Of a stretch of DNA of 64,000 nucleotides, positions 25,090 through 34,006 are shown one piece after another. The notes beneath the pieces are model-generated. The model had not been told where the DNA came from and did no database searches. It saw only the letters and a program-made list of their open reading frames with translations. This DNA comes from Peptoniphilus raoultii (lineage in GTDB: Bacteria; Bacillota; Clostridia; Tissierellales; Peptoniphilaceae), in NCBI RefSeq assembly GCF_900099555.1, contig NZ_FMWM01000002.1, positions 989,629 to 1,053,628 of the forward strand. Reading direction: 5' to 3'. The stretch's first letter is position 1; each line of letters opens with the position of its first letter. The position numbers and the translations under genes were made by a program.

Positions 25090-25180
25090 AGGACACCTTC
25101 TTTCGCTTAGTATTTCTATTATATCATAAATGAGAATTAAAGAAATATTTTATTATAGTATGTAAATTAAAATTACTTAT

Positions 25181-25210
25181 AAAAAAAGGGACAATCAAAT
25201 GAAAGTCCCC
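25181..25210 (-). terminator. Intrinsic terminator of the small lipoprotein gene
   Basis: On the minus strand GGGGAC..GTCCC closes a 12-base loop and is followed by seven T residues. Its GGGAC/GTCCC arms match the repeat family in this window. Confidence 0.78.
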
Positions 25211-25232
25211 TTAATATTAAAATTTTTATTAA

Positions 25233-25514
25233 TTATTCAGCTTTTTCTTCTGCAGGAGCTTCTTCAGTTGCAGGAGCTTCTTCAGTAGTAGTTTCTTCTT
25301 GAGCCTTTTCTTCTGCTGCATCTTCCATAGCTGCATTAGCTTCTTTTTGTTCTGCATTAGCATTTGCCTTAGCTTCGTTAGCTTCTTTTTGTTCTTCAAT
25401 AGCTGTATTTTCAGCTTTGTTAGCATTAGATTTGTTTCCGCCTTGGCAAGCTACCATTCCTAACATAAGAATTGAAGCAACGCCTACGCTTAATACTTTT
25501 CTTAAATTGTTCAT
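25233..25514 (-). CDS. Small Ala/Glu-rich lipoprotein
   Basis: A 93-residue lipoprotein: signal peptide with lipobox LGMVACQGG (Cys near residue 24), then a mature chain made almost only of Ala, Glu, Asn, Lys and Thr, with imperfect EQKEANEAKANA and EEAPATEEAPAEE repeats. Probably a helical or disordered surface spacer. I use ATG 25514, which has AGGAGG 8 bases upstream, rather than an ATG 7 codons earlier. Function unknown. Confidence 0.75.
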   Translation of the reverse strand: MNNLRKVLSVGVASILMLGMVACQGGNKSNANKAENTAIEEQKEANEAKANANAEQKEANAAMEDAAEEKAQEETTTEEAPATEEAPAEEKAE

Positions 25515-25646
25515 AATTAATTTCCTCCTAATCAATTTATATGCTTATCATAATTTATGTTTGTGATAAAGTTGTGAAAAATCTGTTAAAACTAATAGAT
25601 AATTTTATTATGGTAAATTTTTTGTTATAATAAATGTGGTGAGAAA

Positions 25647-27359
25647 ATGTATAAAGCCCTTTATAGAAAATATAGATCAAAATCTTTTGACCAAATGCTT
25701 GGTCAAGAATTTATAGTAAAATCTTTAAAAAATCAAATAATTAATAATGAAATTTCTCATGCCTATTTATTTTCAGGAACGAGAGGAACAGGAAAAACGT
25801 CAGCTGCAAAAATTTTTGCAAGGGCAGTTAATTGTGAAAATCCAATTGATGGAAATCCATGCAACAAATGTGAGTCATGCACATCTATTTTAAATGATTT
25901 AAATATGGATGTTGTGGAAATGGACGCAGCTTCAAATAATGGAGTTGATGACATTAGGCAGCTTAAAGAAAAGGTAATCTATCCGCCAACTTCCTTAAAA
26001 TATAAGGTTTATATAATCGATGAAGTTCATATGCTTTCAAAGGGTGCCTTTAATGCTCTTTTAAAAATTTTAGAAGAACCCCCAAGGCATTTGATTTTTA
26101 TTTTGGCAACTACGGAAATTGAAAAGATCCCTGCAACAATTCTATCGAGAACTCAAAAGTTTGAATTTAAAAGAATTGCCATTAATGAAATTATAAAAAA
26201 TTTAAAGTCCATTACTGAAGAGGAAGGTAAATCATTAGATGATGAGGTTTATCTTTTAATTGCAAAAAATGCAGATGGATCCATGAGAGATGCCCTTTCA
26301 GTTTTAGATCAACTTTTATCTTTTGACATAAAAAATATGACTATTGAAGATGCAGTTAATATTTTAGGAATTTCTTCCCAAGAGGCAATTTTTAAATTTA
26401 CTAATGCCCTGATAAATAGGGATTTAATTGGTGCTGTTAATGCAATTGATGAGCTAGCAGATCAAGGTAAAGATTTTTTATCCTTAAATAATCAGCTCCT
26501 AGGTCATTTTAGAGACCTAATGCTGGTAAAAACTTTGCAGGAGCCTGAAAAACTTGTTTTTTCAACTTATTTAAAGGAATTTAAAGCTCAAGCCCAAAAT
26601 TCAGATTTAGACAGAATACTGGAAATTATTGACGGCTTAAAAGACCTACAAACTAATATTAAATATGCGGAAAACCCAAGGATTTTAATGGAAATGACCT
26701 CTCTTAAAATTTGCAGTGAGCCGTCTCAAAAAAGCCTTTGGGATAATATAAAAAATTTAAGGGAAAGAATAGAATCTCTGGAAGAGGGAAGAACTCAAAG
26801 CTTTAAAAGAGAGGATCCTTCTGATATAATTAAAAAAGAAAAGGAAAGTCAAGTAATTCATAAGTCAGAGAACGAAAATTTTGTCCCTTCCCCAATATTA
26901 GAAGATAGAGTAGAAAAAAAAGAAGGGTTGCCTCTTGAAAATGAAAGTGAAGAAGAGTCATTTGACTTAAAAACTCCTGAAGCAAAAGAGATTTTAAAAG
27001 AAAGTAAAGAATTTGATGATGAAAATAATAAGGAAGAAATCCTAAGCCTTAAAGATATTAGGGAGGATTGGCCAAAGATTTTAGATAATTTAAAGGCTAT
27101 AAACCAGGTTGCCTTAGCAGGAGTTTTAATTGATGCAAAGGTCCATTCCTTTGCAAATAATTTACTAGACATAACTTTTGCAGAGGGCCACGTTTTTCAT
27201 ATAAGGGTTGTAAATGATCCTGAAAGGTTAGAAATAATTAAAAGTCTTTTGAAGAAAAGATATAATAGAGATATAGAAGTAAGATTTTCTTTGGAAAAAG
27301 ATATTACAGCGGAGAAGCTTGAAAATTTATTTGAAAAAAATATAATAAATAGAAAATAA
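25647..27359 (+). CDS. dnaX: DNA polymerase III subunit gamma/tau
   Basis: A 570-residue clamp-loader ATPase. The AAA+ domain has YRKYRSKSFDQMLGQE, Walker A SGTRGTGKTSAAK, a four-Cys zinc module (CENPIDGNPCNKCESC), Walker B YIIDEVHML and sensor SRTQKF. A Glu/Lys/Ser-rich linker (about 375-480) leads to the tau-type C-terminal domain (about 485-570). It heads a dnaX-ybaB-recR operon, a widely conserved order. An A8 run at 26914-26921 lies in the linker and may allow slippage to a short gamma form. Confidence 0.95.
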   Translation: MYKALYRKYRSKSFDQMLGQEFIVKSLKNQIINNEISHAYLFSGTRGTGKTSAAKIFARAVNCENPIDGNPCNKCESCTSILNDLNMDVVEMDAASNNGVDDIRQLKEKVIYPPTSLKYKVYIIDEVHMLSKGAFNALLKILEEPPRHLIFILATTEIEKIPATILSRTQKFEFKRIAINEIIKNLKSITEEEGKSLDDEVYLLIAKNADGSMRDALSVLDQLLSFDIKNMTIEDAVNILGISSQEAIFKFTNALINRDLIGAVNAIDELADQGKDFLSLNNQLLGHFRDLMLVKTLQEPEKLVFSTYLKEFKAQAQNSDLDRILEIIDGLKDLQTNIKYAENPRILMEMTSLKICSEPSQKSLWDNIKNLRERIESLEEGRTQSFKREDPSDIIKKEKESQVIHKSENENFVPSPILEDRVEKKEGLPLENESEEESFDLKTPEAKEILKESKEFDDENNKEEILSLKDIREDWPKILDNLKAINQVALAGVLIDAKVHSFANNLLDITFAEGHVFHIRVVNDPERLEIIKSLLKKRYNRDIEVRFSLEKDITAEKLENLFEKNIINRK

Positions 27360-27368
27360 GGAGGATTT

Positions 27369-27710
27369 ATGGCTAAGGGATATCCAGGATTTCCACGTTC
27401 TGGTGGAAATATGAATAATATGATGAAGCAAATAGAAAAGCTTCAAAAACAAATGGAAGATATGCAGGAAAATTTAAAAAATGAAGAAATAAGTGCAAGT
27501 TCAGGTGGAGGAGCGGTAAGTGCTGTTGTCAACGGAAATAAGGAACTTGTTTCAATTTCTATTGATAAGGAAGTTGTGGATCCTGACGATGTAGAAATGC
27601 TTGAAGATTTAATTGTGGCTGCCGTTAACGAAGCCCTAAAGGCTGCTGAACAAAAAATGAGTTCACAAATGAGCAAATTTACTGGCGGCTTAAATATACC
27701 AGGACTATAA
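27369..27710 (+). CDS. ybaB: YbaB/EbfC nucleoid-associated protein
   Basis: A 113-residue DNA-binding protein: a flexible Gly/Met-rich N-terminus, a coiled helix ([20 protein letters not shown]) and the YbaB core ([39 protein letters not shown]). Family members bind DNA as dimers. It lies between dnaX and recR in the usual order, 9 bases after dnaX with AAGGAGG. Confidence 0.93.
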   Translation: MAKGYPGFPRSGGNMNNMMKQIEKLQKQMEDMQENLKNEEISASSGGGAVSAVVNGNKELVSISIDKEVVDPDDVEMLEDLIVAAVNEALKAAEQKMSSQMSKFTGGLNIPGL

Positions 27711-27711
27711 A

Positions 27712-28317
27712 ATGACTTATAAAATTGGCCCTATTGAAGAATTAATTAGAAATTTAAATAGACTGCCAGGCATAGGAGCAAAAAGTGCTCAAAGGCTTGC
27801 CTATTATATTATTGGAATGGATGAGCTTGAAGTTAAGAGTCTAGCAAAATCTATTGGAGAAATTAAAAACAAGGTAAAAAAATGCTCTATCTGTTCAAAT
27901 ATTGCAGATAAAGATCCCTGCGATTTATGCACAGACCTTTCAAGGGATAACAAAACAATTTGCATTGTAGAATATCCAAAGGACGTTGATGCCATGGAAA
28001 GGTCTGGAATTTATAGGGGTAAATACCACGTTATTAACGGAATTATTTCACCAATAAAGGGTAAAAGCGAAAGGGATTTAACTATTGATTCACTTTTAGA
28101 AAGACTAAAGGAAGATAAAGAAATAGAGGAAATTATTATTGCAACTTCGCCAACAACTGATGGTGATGTTACTGCATCTTATCTTGTTAGTATTTTAAGG
28201 GATTTTAAAATAAAGGTTACTAGAATTGGCTTTGGCCTTCCAGTTGGAGGGGACCTTGAATATTATGATGAAATAACAATTGGCGCTGCTTTAAAAAATA
28301 GGAGAGAGATTATTTAA
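27712..28317 (+). CDS. recR: Recombination mediator RecR
   Basis: A 201-residue RecR: helix-hairpin-helix LNRLPGIGAKSAQRLAYYII, four-Cys zinc finger CSICSNIADKDPCDLC and a Toprim domain (about 78-175, ICIVEYPKDVDAMERSG). It helps RecO/RecF load RecA at gaps in DNA. It starts one base after the ybaB stop. Full length. Confidence 0.95.
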   Translation: MTYKIGPIEELIRNLNRLPGIGAKSAQRLAYYIIGMDELEVKSLAKSIGEIKNKVKKCSICSNIADKDPCDLCTDLSRDNKTICIVEYPKDVDAMERSGIYRGKYHVINGIISPIKGKSERDLTIDSLLERLKEDKEIEEIIIATSPTTDGDVTASYLVSILRDFKIKVTRIGFGLPVGGDLEYYDEITIGAALKNRREII

Positions 28318-28330
28318 TTTTGATGTGAAA

Positions 28331-28360
28331 TTTTGATGAATTTTGCATCAAAAATTTTTT
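28331..28360 (+). terminator. Terminator of the dnaX-ybaB-recR operon
   Basis: Stem TTTTGATG / CATCAAAA with a 7-base loop, followed by a T run. Confidence 0.72.
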
Positions 28361-28416
28361 ACCCTGAAAAATTAAAAATTTTTTGGGTATAAGTAATAAA
28401 ATGAAAGGAGTTACAA

Positions 28417-30381
28417 TTGCAAAATAAAGATAATAAAAAAAATAAATTTAGAAAAAATAAGCCTAATTTAATTTATTATGTTGGTGCCATTATAATTTTC
28501 TTTATGATAACATATTACACAATACCCTTACTTAACAGAGATACAAATATTAAACAGTCCGACTATGTAAGCTTTGTAAATATGATAAATAAAGGACAAG
28601 TTGAAAGTGTGGAAGTGAGAGATAGGACAATTGCCTTTGTTGCAAAAGATGAAGAAGGAAAAAGGCAAAAATATGAAACTAATCGCTTCAACGACCCCAT
28701 GTTAGTAGACAGATTAATTGAACATAATGTAAAAAGTGAGCAGATTTATAGCCAAGAATTAAATCCAATTCTCCAGCTGCTATTATCTTTCCTATCAACA
28801 TTTTTAATAGTTAGCTTTTTATGGTTTATTCTTTCCAAAACTCTCTTTAAAAAAATGGGAGACATGGGAGGAATAGGGCCTATGAATATTGGAAAGTCGG
28901 GGGCAAAAATTTATGTTGAATCAACTGACGGCATAAAATTTTCAAATGTTGCAGGCCAGGAAGAGGCCAAGGAATCTTTAAGGGAAATTGTAGATTTTCT
29001 TCACAATCCAAGAAGATATACAAATATTGGTGCAAAACTTCCAAAGGGGGCACTTCTTGTTGGTCCTCCAGGAACAGGAAAAACCCTTCTTGCCAAGGCT
29101 GTGGCATCTGAGGCCAATGTTCCTTTCTTTTCAATTTCTGGTTCAGAATTTGTTGAGATGTTTGTTGGACTTGGAGCTGCAAAGGTAAGGGATCTATTTA
29201 AACAAGCTGTAGAAAAAGCCCCTTGCATTATTTTTATTGACGAAATTGATACAATTGGCAAAAAAAGAGATGGTGCTGGTTTTTCAGGCAATGATGAAAG
29301 GGAGCAAACTTTAAATCAATTGCTTTCTGAAATGGACGGCTTTGATGCCAGAAGCGGTGTTGTAATTTTAGCTGCAACAAATAGACCTGACTCTCTTGAC
29401 CCCGCACTTTTAAGACCAGGCAGATTTGATAGAAGAATACCTGTAGAACTTCCAGATTTAGCAGGAAGAATTGCTATTTTAAAAGTTCACGCAGAAAATA
29501 TTAAAAAGGAAGCAAATATTGATTATGGTCAAGTTGCCAGGGCAACAGCAGGAGCATCAGGAGCAGACCTTGCCAATATGGTCAATGAAGCAGCTTTAAG
29601 AGCAGTTAGAGAAGGTAGAGATAAAATGAGTCAAAGGGATTTAGAAGAATCTGTTGAAGTTGTGCTTGCCGGATATGAAAGAAAAAATGCCATGATCTCT
29701 CCAAATGAAAAAAGAATTATTGCCTATCATGAAGTGGGTCACGCTTTAGTTGCTGCAAAGCAAACAAACTCAGCTCCAGTTCATAAGATTACAATAATTC
29801 CAAGAACATCAGGTGCCCTTGGATATACAATGCAAGTTGATGAAGAAGAAAAATTTTTAATGTCAAAGGAAGAAGCCTTCAATAAAATTGTCACTTTAAC
29901 TGGGGGCAGATCTGCTGAGGAAGTAATATTTAATACGCAGACTTCAGGAGCTTCAAATGATATTGAAAAGGCAACGAAAATTGCCAAGGCTATGATTACA
30001 AGGTTCGGTATGGATAAGGACTTTGGATTTGTTGCTATGGAATCAATGTCAAACTCCTATTTAGGAGGAGATTCATCTTTAACTTGTTCTCCTCAAAGAC
30101 AATATGAAATTGACAAGGCTGTTGCAAAAATTATTGACGAGGCTCATGAAAAAGCAATAAAAATTTTAAGAGAAAATATTAAAACCCTAACAGCCATTGC
30201 TGAATATCTTTTGAGAAAAGAAACAATAACTGGCGATGAATTTATGACGATTTTAAAAGATTATAGCGATGGGAAAATTTCAGAAGATGAGAAAGATGAA
30301 AATTCAGAAAATAATATCATAAATTCTGAAGAAAAGTCTGATGAAAATAAAGCCCTAGATAGGGAAGAAAGTAATAACTAA
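28417..30381 (+). CDS. ftsH: ATP-dependent zinc metalloprotease FtsH
   Basis: A 654-residue membrane AAA+ protease: two membrane helices (about 20-40 and 120-140) around a short external domain, AAA module (Walker A GPPGTGKT, Walker [32 protein letters not shown]) and the zinc site HEVGH (around residue 440). The C-terminus ends in an acidic Asp/Glu/Asn/Ser tail of about 40 residues. It degrades membrane and regulatory proteins. The start is TTG at 28417 with AAAGGAG upstream. Confidence 0.95.
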   Translation: MQNKDNKKNKFRKNKPNLIYYVGAIIIFFMITYYTIPLLNRDTNIKQSDYVSFVNMINKGQVESVEVRDRTIAFVAKDEEGKRQKYETNRFNDPMLVDRLIEHNVKSEQIYSQELNPILQLLLSFLSTFLIVSFLWFILSKTLFKKMGDMGGIGPMNIGKSGAKIYVESTDGIKFSNVAGQEEAKESLREIVDFLHNPRRYTNIGAKLPKGALLVGPPGTGKTLLAKAVASEANVPFFSISGSEFVEMFVGLGAAKVRDLFKQAVEKAPCIIFIDEIDTIGKKRDGAGFSGNDEREQTLNQLLSEMDGFDARSGVVILAATNRPDSLDPALLRPGRFDRRIPVELPDLAGRIAILKVHAENIKKEANIDYGQVARATAGASGADLANMVNEAALRAVREGRDKMSQRDLEESVEVVLAGYERKNAMISPNEKRIIAYHEVGHALVAAKQTNSAPVHKITIIPRTSGALGYTMQVDEEEKFLMSKEEAFNKIVTLTGGRSAEEVIFNTQTSGASNDIEKATKIAKAMITRFGMDKDFGFVAMESMSNSYLGGDSSLTCSPQRQYEIDKAVAKIIDEAHEKAIKILRENIKTLTAIAEYLLRKETITGDEFMTILKDYSDGKISEDEKDENSENNIINSEEKSDENKALDREESNN

Positions 30382-30400
30382 TAAGAATAAATCAAAAGAA

Positions 30401-30424
30401 ATCCACCGGAGATGGTGGATTTTT
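30401..30424. terminator. Terminator between ftsH and the Fur-family gene
   Basis: ATCCACC / GGTGGAT with a 6-base loop and a short T tail on the plus strand, 20 bases after the ftsH stop. It lies in the tail of the convergent minus-strand gene as well. Confidence 0.75.
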
Positions 30425-30429
30425 CATGT

Positions 30430-30852
30430 CTATTTATTATCATTTTTTTGGCAATCGGGACAAATACCTTCAAGTTCAACTGTGTGGCCCTTAACTATAA
30501 AGCCTGTGTCATTTGAAACTTCTTCCTCAAACGCATCCATTGGGCAGCCCTTAATTTTAGATACCTTGCCGCATTTTGTGCATATAATATAGTGCCTGTG
30601 ATCATGTCTTTTAAATTCATAATAATTTATACCGTCTTGATAAATTGTTTTATTTAATAGACCAGCATCATAAAGCTGATTTAAAATTCTATAAAGGGAT
30701 GTGAAGTTAGGCACAAATTCTTTGTCGACTTTGGCAAATATTTCTTCCACATTTAGGGGAATTTCTTCTTTAGATAAAACTTCAAGAGCATGAAGTCTGC
30801 CCTTAGTTAAAATTAAATTATGTTCTTTTAATAACTTTTGATATTTGTTCAT
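30430..30852 (-). CDS. Fur-family metalloregulator, probably Zur
   Basis: A 140-residue repressor: winged-helix domain (about 1-80, TKGRLHALEVLSKEEIPLNVEEIF) and dimerisation domain with the regulatory His cluster KRHDHRHYIICTKCGK and a second Cys pair GICPDCQK, the four-Cys structural zinc site. The divergent znuABC operon and back-to-back promoters point to zinc-responsive repression, so Zur is the best reading; PerR or Fur cannot be excluded by sequence alone. Confidence 0.85.
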   Translation of the reverse strand: MNKYQKLLKEHNLILTKGRLHALEVLSKEEIPLNVEEIFAKVDKEFVPNFTSLYRILNQLYDAGLLNKTIYQDGINYYEFKRHDHRHYIICTKCGKVSKIKGCPMDAFEEEVSNDTGFIVKGHTVELEGICPDCQKNDNK

Positions 30853-30870
30853 ATAATCACCCTTTGTATT

Positions 30871-30898
30871 ATTATAATATATTTTTAATAATTTTCAA
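30871..30898 (-). promoter_or_regulatory. Promoter of the Fur/Zur-family gene
   Basis: On the minus strand TTGAAA (30893-30898), a 16-base spacer and TATAAT (30871-30876). Confidence 0.7.
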
Positions 30899-30905
30899 AA
30901 TACCC

Positions 30906-30933
30906 TTGCTAAAAATTTAAAATTTGTTATAAT
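30906..30933 (+). promoter_or_regulatory. Promoter of znuABC
   Basis: TTGCTA (30906-30911), a 16-base spacer and TATAAT (30928-30933). Its -35 is 7 bases from the -35 of the divergent regulator promoter, so one operator could control both. The predicted transcript start (about 30940) rules out the earlier in-frame ATG at 30945 as a good start for znuA. Confidence 0.7.
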
Positions 30934-30971
30934 AATTTGTGCGAATGGAAACTATTTGCAAGGAGGCTAAA

Positions 30972-32018
30972 ATGAAAAAACTAATTATTTTATTATTTGC
31001 CCTTTTATTTACTGCTTGCGGAAGGGCAAATGAAAATAAAGATGTAAGTATGGAAAATGGGAAATTAGATGTTTATGCTTCTGTTTATCCAGTTTATGAT
31101 TTAACAAAAAAAATTGGAGGGGATAAAATTAATTTGTCAATGCTCGTAAAACCTGGTGAAGAAGCTCACCACTATGAACCGTCAACTGACGATATAAAAA
31201 ATTTATCTAAGGCAGATTTATTTATATATAATGGTTCAGGTTTAGAATCTTGGACAGAAAAAGTTTTGTCTTCTATGCCTGAACTTAAAAGTTTAGAAGC
31301 TTCAGAGAATGTGGATTTAATTGTTTCAGATCATGACCACAATCATGATCACGACCACGAACATGATCATGACCATAATGACGATGAAGAAAATCATAAG
31401 CATAATCATGAAGCTAATGAAGTAGATAGTCACAATGAAAGCCAAAATCATGAAGACGAACATGAATATGGGCTTGAAAGCACTCACCACCACGGTTCTT
31501 ACGATCCCCATACTTGGCTTTCTCTTAAAAATGCAAAAATAGAACTGGAAAATATAAAAAATAAACTTTCAGAAATTGACAAGGAAAATGCTTCATATTA
31601 TGAAGATAATTTCAAAACCTATGCTGACAAGTTAGACGAACTTGATAAAAAATATGAAGAGACTTTAAAAAATGCAAAGTCCAAAACTTTTGTCGTAACT
31701 CATGAAGCCTTTGGATATCTTTGTAGGGACTATAATTTAAAACAGCTTCCTATAAAAAATGTAAATAATTCTGGTGAACCAGATCCTAAAACTATGGCTC
31801 AAATAATTGACTTTATTAAAGCAAATAATATAAAATATATTTGTGCCGAAGATATGGTAAATACAAAAATTGCAGAAACCATAAAGGCGGAAACAGGGGC
31901 AGAAATTGTTATTTTATCACCCCTTGAATCTTTAAATGAAGATCAAATAAAAAATAATGAGGATTATCTTTCAGTTATGGAGGAAAATCTAAGGGTTTTA
32001 AATGAGGTTTTAAATTGA
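30972..32018 (+). CDS. znuA: Zinc-binding lipoprotein ZnuA
   Basis: A 348-residue cluster A-1 binding protein. The signal ends LLFTACGRA (lipobox). Conserved metal-site segments are PGEEAHHYEPSTDDI, the DPHTWLSLKNA after the loop, and VVTHEAFGYLC. A His/Asp-rich loop (about residues 115-180) with runs of DHDH is typical of zinc-type members and argues against manganese. I start at ATG 30972 (AGGAGG 5 bases upstream). The gene overlaps the ATPase gene by 4 bases. Confidence 0.92.
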   Translation: MKKLIILLFALLFTACGRANENKDVSMENGKLDVYASVYPVYDLTKKIGGDKINLSMLVKPGEEAHHYEPSTDDIKNLSKADLFIYNGSGLESWTEKVLSSMPELKSLEASENVDLIVSDHDHNHDHDHEHDHDHNDDEENHKHNHEANEVDSHNESQNHEDEHEYGLESTHHHGSYDPHTWLSLKNAKIELENIKNKLSEIDKENASYYEDNFKTYADKLDELDKKYEETLKNAKSKTFVVTHEAFGYLCRDYNLKQLPIKNVNNSGEPDPKTMAQIIDFIKANNIKYICAEDMVNTKIAETIKAETGAEIVILSPLESLNEDQIKNNEDYLSVMEENLRVLNEVLN

Positions 32019-32674
32019 CAGAAAAAATTTTATGTGTAAAAAATTTGTCTTTTTCATATAAAAAGGAATATATATTAGAAAATATATATTTAGAAATTGA
32101 AAAGGGGGACTTCTCGCTGCTTATTGGTGAAAATGGGGCGGGTAAGTCTACCCTTTTAAAAATTATTTTGGGGGAAATTAAAGACTATGAGGGAGAAATT
32201 TCCTTTGACCTTTTAAAAAGTCCCCACAAAATTTCTTATGTGCCCCAGCTAAGTGCAGCGGACAAATTAAATTTTCCCATAACAGTTAAGGAGCTTTTAT
32301 CCCTAGGCATCTATCCAAGAATAGGGCCCTTTAAAAGATTATCAAGGGAAAATGAAAAGCAAATAAATAGGGCCCTTGAGATTACAGGCATGGAAGATTT
32401 TAAAAACCATATATTTGGCCAGCTTTCAGGGGGGCAAAGGCAAAGGGTTTTAATTGCAAAGGCAATTGTAAATGACATAGAATTTTTAATTTTAGATGAA
32501 CCAACAGCTGGCATTGATTTAAAATCCAAGGAAAGTCTTTTTGATCTATTAAAATATTTTAATGAAGAAAAAAATATAAGTATTTTTATGGTAACTCATG
32601 AGCCTAAGGACCTTGAAAATTTAGCTAATAAAATTTATAAGATAGAAGATAAAAAACTGGAAAGGGTAAAGTAA
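32015..32674 (+). CDS. znuC: Zinc ABC transporter ATPase ZnuC
   Basis: A 219-residue ATPase: Walker A GENGAGKST, signature LSGGQRQRVLIAKAI, Walker B FLILDEPTAGID, H-loop VTHEP. It supplies energy for zinc uptake by ZnuB. The start is TTG at 32015 overlapping the znuA stop; its last base is shared with the znuB start region. Confidence 0.92.
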   Translation: MTEKILCVKNLSFSYKKEYILENIYLEIEKGDFSLLIGENGAGKSTLLKIILGEIKDYEGEISFDLLKSPHKISYVPQLSAADKLNFPITVKELLSLGIYPRIGPFKRLSRENEKQINRALEITGMEDFKNHIFGQLSGGQRQRVLIAKAIVNDIEFLILDEPTAGIDLKSKESLFDLLKYFNEEKNISIFMVTHEPKDLENLANKIYKIEDKKLERVK

Positions 32675-33468
32675 TGGAAATTTTTTCTTATTCATATATG
32701 ATAAAAGCTTTTATATGCGGATTTTTCTTATCACTTATTATTCCCCTTATGGGAATTGTTATTGTCAATAAGAAAATTTCCATAATTGGTGATGCCCTCT
32801 CTCACGTTTCTCTTGCAGGAGTTATGATTGGAATTTTTGCAGGTATCCAGCCCATGCTCGGCGCAATTATCACTTGTATTTTGGCAAGTTTTTTTATGGA
32901 ATTTATTAGAAAAAATTTTCCTGGCTATCAGGAGATTTCAACGGCAATTGTTATGTCAACAGGAATTGGTCTTGCATCACTTATGTCAGGATTTATCCGC
33001 ACTTCTTATAATTTTGAATCCTTTTTATTTGGTTCAATTTTAACAATTTCAAACTTTGAATTTTATACAATTATTATTCTTTCCCTTGTAATATTTTTTA
33101 TTTTTGCCCTTTTATATAGGGATTTAATGTATATTTCCTTTGACGAAAGCTCAGCAAAACTAAGCGGTCTAAAAGTTGAATCTATAAATAGAATTTTTAT
33201 GTTTTTAATTGCTCTGACAATTTCAATATCTGCAAGGACTGTTGGGATTTTAATTATTTCATCGTTAATGGTAATTCCCGTTGCCTTGAGCCTTCAGTTT
33301 AATAGGGGATATTTACAATCCACAATTCTTTCCTCGGTTTTTGGGATAATTTTCACTCTTGGAGGACTTTTCATTTCCTTTTATTTGGGATTAAAACCTG
33401 GGGGAACAATTGTAATTTTTGGAGTCATAATTTTAATTTTTATGATCCTTTTAAAGAAAAAAAGATAA
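32674..33468 (+). CDS. znuB: Zinc ABC transporter permease ZnuB
   Basis: A 264-residue ABC-3 family permease with about eight helices: ISIIGDALSHVSLAGVMIG near the N-terminus and SARTVGILIISSLMVIPVAL toward the C-terminus are family hallmarks. It overlaps znuC by 1 base (TAATG). A terminator follows at 33495. Confidence 0.93.
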   Translation: MEIFSYSYMIKAFICGFFLSLIIPLMGIVIVNKKISIIGDALSHVSLAGVMIGIFAGIQPMLGAIITCILASFFMEFIRKNFPGYQEISTAIVMSTGIGLASLMSGFIRTSYNFESFLFGSILTISNFEFYTIIILSLVIFFIFALLYRDLMYISFDESSAKLSGLKVESINRIFMFLIALTISISARTVGILIISSLMVIPVALSLQFNRGYLQSTILSSVFGIIFTLGGLFISFYLGLKPGGTIVIFGVIILIFMILLKKKR

Positions 33469-33494
33469 TTTTCTAGTATAATATGGGTATTATG

Positions 33495-33520
33495 AAGTAT
33501 AGAGTAATCTATACTTTTTT
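33495..33520 (+). terminator. Terminator of znuABC
   Basis: Perfect 8 bp stem AAGTATAG / CTATACTT, 6-base loop and T tail. A TATAAT at about 33478-33483 just upstream could instead make this a leader hairpin of the next gene. Confidence 0.75.
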
Positions 33521-33533
33521 TAAAGAGGTTATT

Positions 33534-34004
33534 ATGAAAAAGACAAATGCTATAAGAATTTTAGATACAAATAATATTAAATATGATTTAATTGAATATT
33601 CTACAGAGGGCGGCATTGGTGGAAAAGATGTGGCCCAAAAAACTGGAGAGGATGTCAGTAGAGTATTTAAGACTTTGGTCACCTATTCTAAGGACAAGGA
33701 ATATTTTGTCTTTGTATTGCCCAGTGATCATGAACTAGATTTAAAAAAGGCTGCCAAGGCTACTCATACAAAAAAAATAGAAATGCTTCCCCAAAAAGAA
33801 TTATTTTCTCTAACGGGCTATGTTCACGGAGGCTGCTCACCAGTTGGAATGAAAAAGGAATTTCCAACAGTTATTCATAAGTCAGCTGAAGATTATGATT
33901 ATTTTTTTGTAAGTGCGGGAAAAGTTGGCATGCAAATGAAAGTAAAGCCAAAGGACCTTGTCAATTTAATTGGCGGAAAATTTGAGAATATTTGTAAGGA
34001 GTAG
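33534..34004 (+). CDS. ybaK: Cys-tRNA(Pro)/Cys-tRNA(Cys) deacylase YbaK
   Basis: A 156-residue trans-editing enzyme that hydrolyses mischarged Cys-tRNA(Pro). Family features: TNAIRILDTNNIKYDLIEY, VFKTLVTYS, FVFVLPSDHELDLKKAAKA, and GYVHGGCSPVGMKK with the GGxSP-type motif. I start at ATG 33534 (GAGG 6 bases upstream); a longer frame from 33483 would read through the terminator hairpin. It starts a run with the phosphoglucomutase 2 bases downstream. Confidence 0.9.
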   Translation: MKKTNAIRILDTNNIKYDLIEYSTEGGIGGKDVAQKTGEDVSRVFKTLVTYSKDKEYFVFVLPSDHELDLKKAAKATHTKKIEMLPQKELFSLTGYVHGGCSPVGMKKEFPTVIHKSAEDYDYFFVSAGKVGMQMKVKPKDLVNLIGGKFENICKE

Positions 34005-34006
34005 TT

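Noticed and set aside
30939-30971. Longer start for znuA (MRMETICKEAKMKK)
   Set aside because: The promoter's predicted transcript start is at about 30940, and AGGAGG is spaced for the ATG at 30972, where the lipoprotein signal begins.
31320-31510. A 61-codon minus-strand hydrophobic frame opposite znuA
   Set aside because: It is the antisense of the His/Asp codon repeats in ZnuA (CAT/GAC read as ATG/GTC) and has no supporting start signals.
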